NCBI RefSeq assembly: GCF_002844195.1
Contig: NZ_PEND01000003.1
Span: 124,001-188,000, forward strand
DNA length: 64,000 bases
Direction of reading: 5' to 3'
Source of the DNA: Halegenticoccus soli
GTDB lineage: Archaea > Halobacteriota > Halobacteria > Halobacteriales > Haloferacaceae
Shown here: piece after piece, positions 63,125 to 64,000 of the stretch
How the letters are laid out: every line of letters begins with the position of its first letter
How positions within the stretch are numbered: position 1 is the stretch's first letter
The notes under the pieces: generated by a model
What the model was told of the DNA's origin: nothing
What the model saw: only the letters and a program-made list of their open reading frames with translations
Database searches by the model: none
Position numbers and translations under genes: made by a program

Positions 63125-64000
63125 ATGGAGATAACGAACGTAGACGTCACGAAGGTCAGTACCGAGTCCTGGGGCGAATTCGTCGAATTTCCGCTCGTCA
63201 CGGTCATGAGTAAGTTCGACGAGTACAACAACGCCGACGGCGACAACCCACAAGCACGCCGGAAGTGGATGGGGCCGGTCGGCGACGTCGTTGTCGAAGT
63301 CAAAACGGACGCTGGCATCACCGGTATCGGCGTCGGTAACTGGGCAACAGGTTCGATCGAAACCATCGTCGAAGAGACGCTCTCGAAGCTGATCGTCAGA
63401 GAGGATCCCCGCGAGCGTGAACGCCTGTGGGATACGATGTACCGTGCGACGATCCCCTTCGGCCGAAAGGGTGCCGCCGTTGAGGCTATCAGTGCCGTCG
63501 ACCTCGCGCTTTGGGACATCGCCGGCAAGGAAGTCGGCAAGCCCGTGTACGAACTTCTCGGCGGTCCCGTCAAGGAGGAGATCGCCTGTTATGCGAGCAA
63601 CCTTCACCCGGTCGATCACGAGAAACTTGAGCGAGAGGCACTCGACTACGCGGAGAAGGGCTTCGACGCGATGAAACTGCGCTTTCGATACGGGCCCGAG
63701 GCTGGTCGCGTGGGAATGAAAGAGAACGAGAAGATTGTGAGGACTGTCCGCAATGCCGTCGGCGACGACATCGCGGTCGCCGGCGACGCCTACATGGGTT
63801 GGAACGTCCGGTACGCCAAGAAGATGGTAAAACGCCTGGAACGCTATGACATGGAGTGGATCGAAGAGCCGGTCATCCCGGACGACATCGACGGCTACGC
63901 CGAGGTCCGCGAGGCTTCGAACGTGCCCATCTCCGGCGGTGAACACGAGTTTACCCGATGGGGACATAAGGAACTTATCGAGCGCGGGGCCGTGGACATC
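63125..64000 (+). CDS. Enolase-superfamily dehydratase, L-rhamnonate dehydratase-like (partial)
   Basis: The frame runs off the window after 292 residues. AMKLRFRYGPEAGRVGM (residues ~182-198) and GGEHEF (Glu263) match remembered rhamnonate dehydratase features, with Asp211 in GDAYMGW and Glu237 in WIEEPVIPDDIDGYAE as metal ligands. Rhamnonate dehydratase converts L-rhamnonate to 2-keto-3-deoxy-L-rhamnonate, a step known in haloarchaeal rhamnose use. The catalytic His and the C-terminus are outside the window. Confidence 0.85.
   Translation, partial: MEITNVDVTKVSTESWGEFVEFPLVTVMSKFDEYNNADGDNPQARRKWMGPVGDVVVEVKTDAGITGIGVGNWATGSIETIVEETLSKLIVREDPRERERLWDTMYRATIPFGRKGAAVEAISAVDLALWDIAGKEVGKPVYELLGGPVKEEIACYASNLHPVDHEKLEREALDYAEKGFDAMKLRFRYGPEAGRVGMKENEKIVRTVRNAVGDDIAVAGDAYMGWNVRYAKKMVKRLERYDMEWIEEPVIPDDIDGYAEVREASNVPISGGEHEFTRWGHKELIERGAVDI

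Overview
The window reads as haloarchaeal (class Halobacteria) DNA. Evidence: GC-rich coding sequence with acidic proteins, Tat-type lipoprotein signals (RR followed by LAGC) on all three extracytoplasmic binding proteins, TATA boxes placed 25-30 bp upstream of start codons (leaderless transcripts), a haloarchaeal-type glucose dehydrogenase, and three IclR regulators. No rRNA, tRNA, CRISPR array or intact insertion sequence was recognised. All calls come from reading the sequence and remembered family features; no database search was run.

Region by region. 1-20 kb: a polyol/sugar-acid catabolic block. It has a Zn dehydrogenase resembling Thermotoga scyllo-inosose 3-dehydrogenase (cut by the window start), an aldo/keto reductase, an acid-sugar dehydratase, two IolE-like TIM-barrel proteins, a ribose/inositol-type ABC importer, two Gfo/Idh/MocA dehydrogenases, glucose dehydrogenase, a hydroxypyruvate-isomerase-like protein, a second Zn dehydrogenase, a HpcH/HpaI aldolase, methylmalonate-semialdehyde dehydrogenase and an IclR regulator. 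Decayed copies of several of these genes lie between them. 21-30 kb: a MalEFGK-type ABC importer with two tandem GH4 glycosidases and an SDR, arranged as two divergent units around a palindromic candidate operator. 30-40 kb: an aldo/keto reductase pseudogene, a DapA-family aldolase/dehydratase, an enolase-superfamily dehydratase, a CBM9-like protein, IclR, mannonate dehydratase and an aldehyde dehydrogenase; together they look like sugar-acid oxidation to 2-keto-3-deoxy acids and on to central metabolism.

40-46 kb: a HisD-family dehydrogenase of the sulfopropanediol (HpsN) type, with an SDR and a Zn dehydrogenase that could fill the HpsO and HpsP roles, then a sodium:solute symporter with a 46-residue one-helix partner. 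This is a candidate 2,3-dihydroxypropanesulfonate (DHPS) utilisation locus. 46-61 kb: VOC and DJ-1/PfpI proteins, a fused TRAP transporter with a TAXI receptor, CoA-transferase, MaoC hydratase, acyl-CoA dehydrogenase, an SDR broken by one TGA, an MFS transporter, MmgE/PrpD and IclR: an organic-acid importer with a CoA-dependent route. 61-64 kb: a Zn dehydrogenase divergent from a rhamnonate-dehydratase-like enolase that runs off the window.

The genes read as a mosaic of substrate modules, each with importer, dehydrogenases, dehydratase, aldolase and often IclR. Many short transcription units, several pseudogenes and lower-GC stretches (about 17-21 kb, 37-38.5 kb, 44-46 kb, 55-61.5 kb) suggest an accessory island or megaplasmid shaped by gene gain, duplication and decay.
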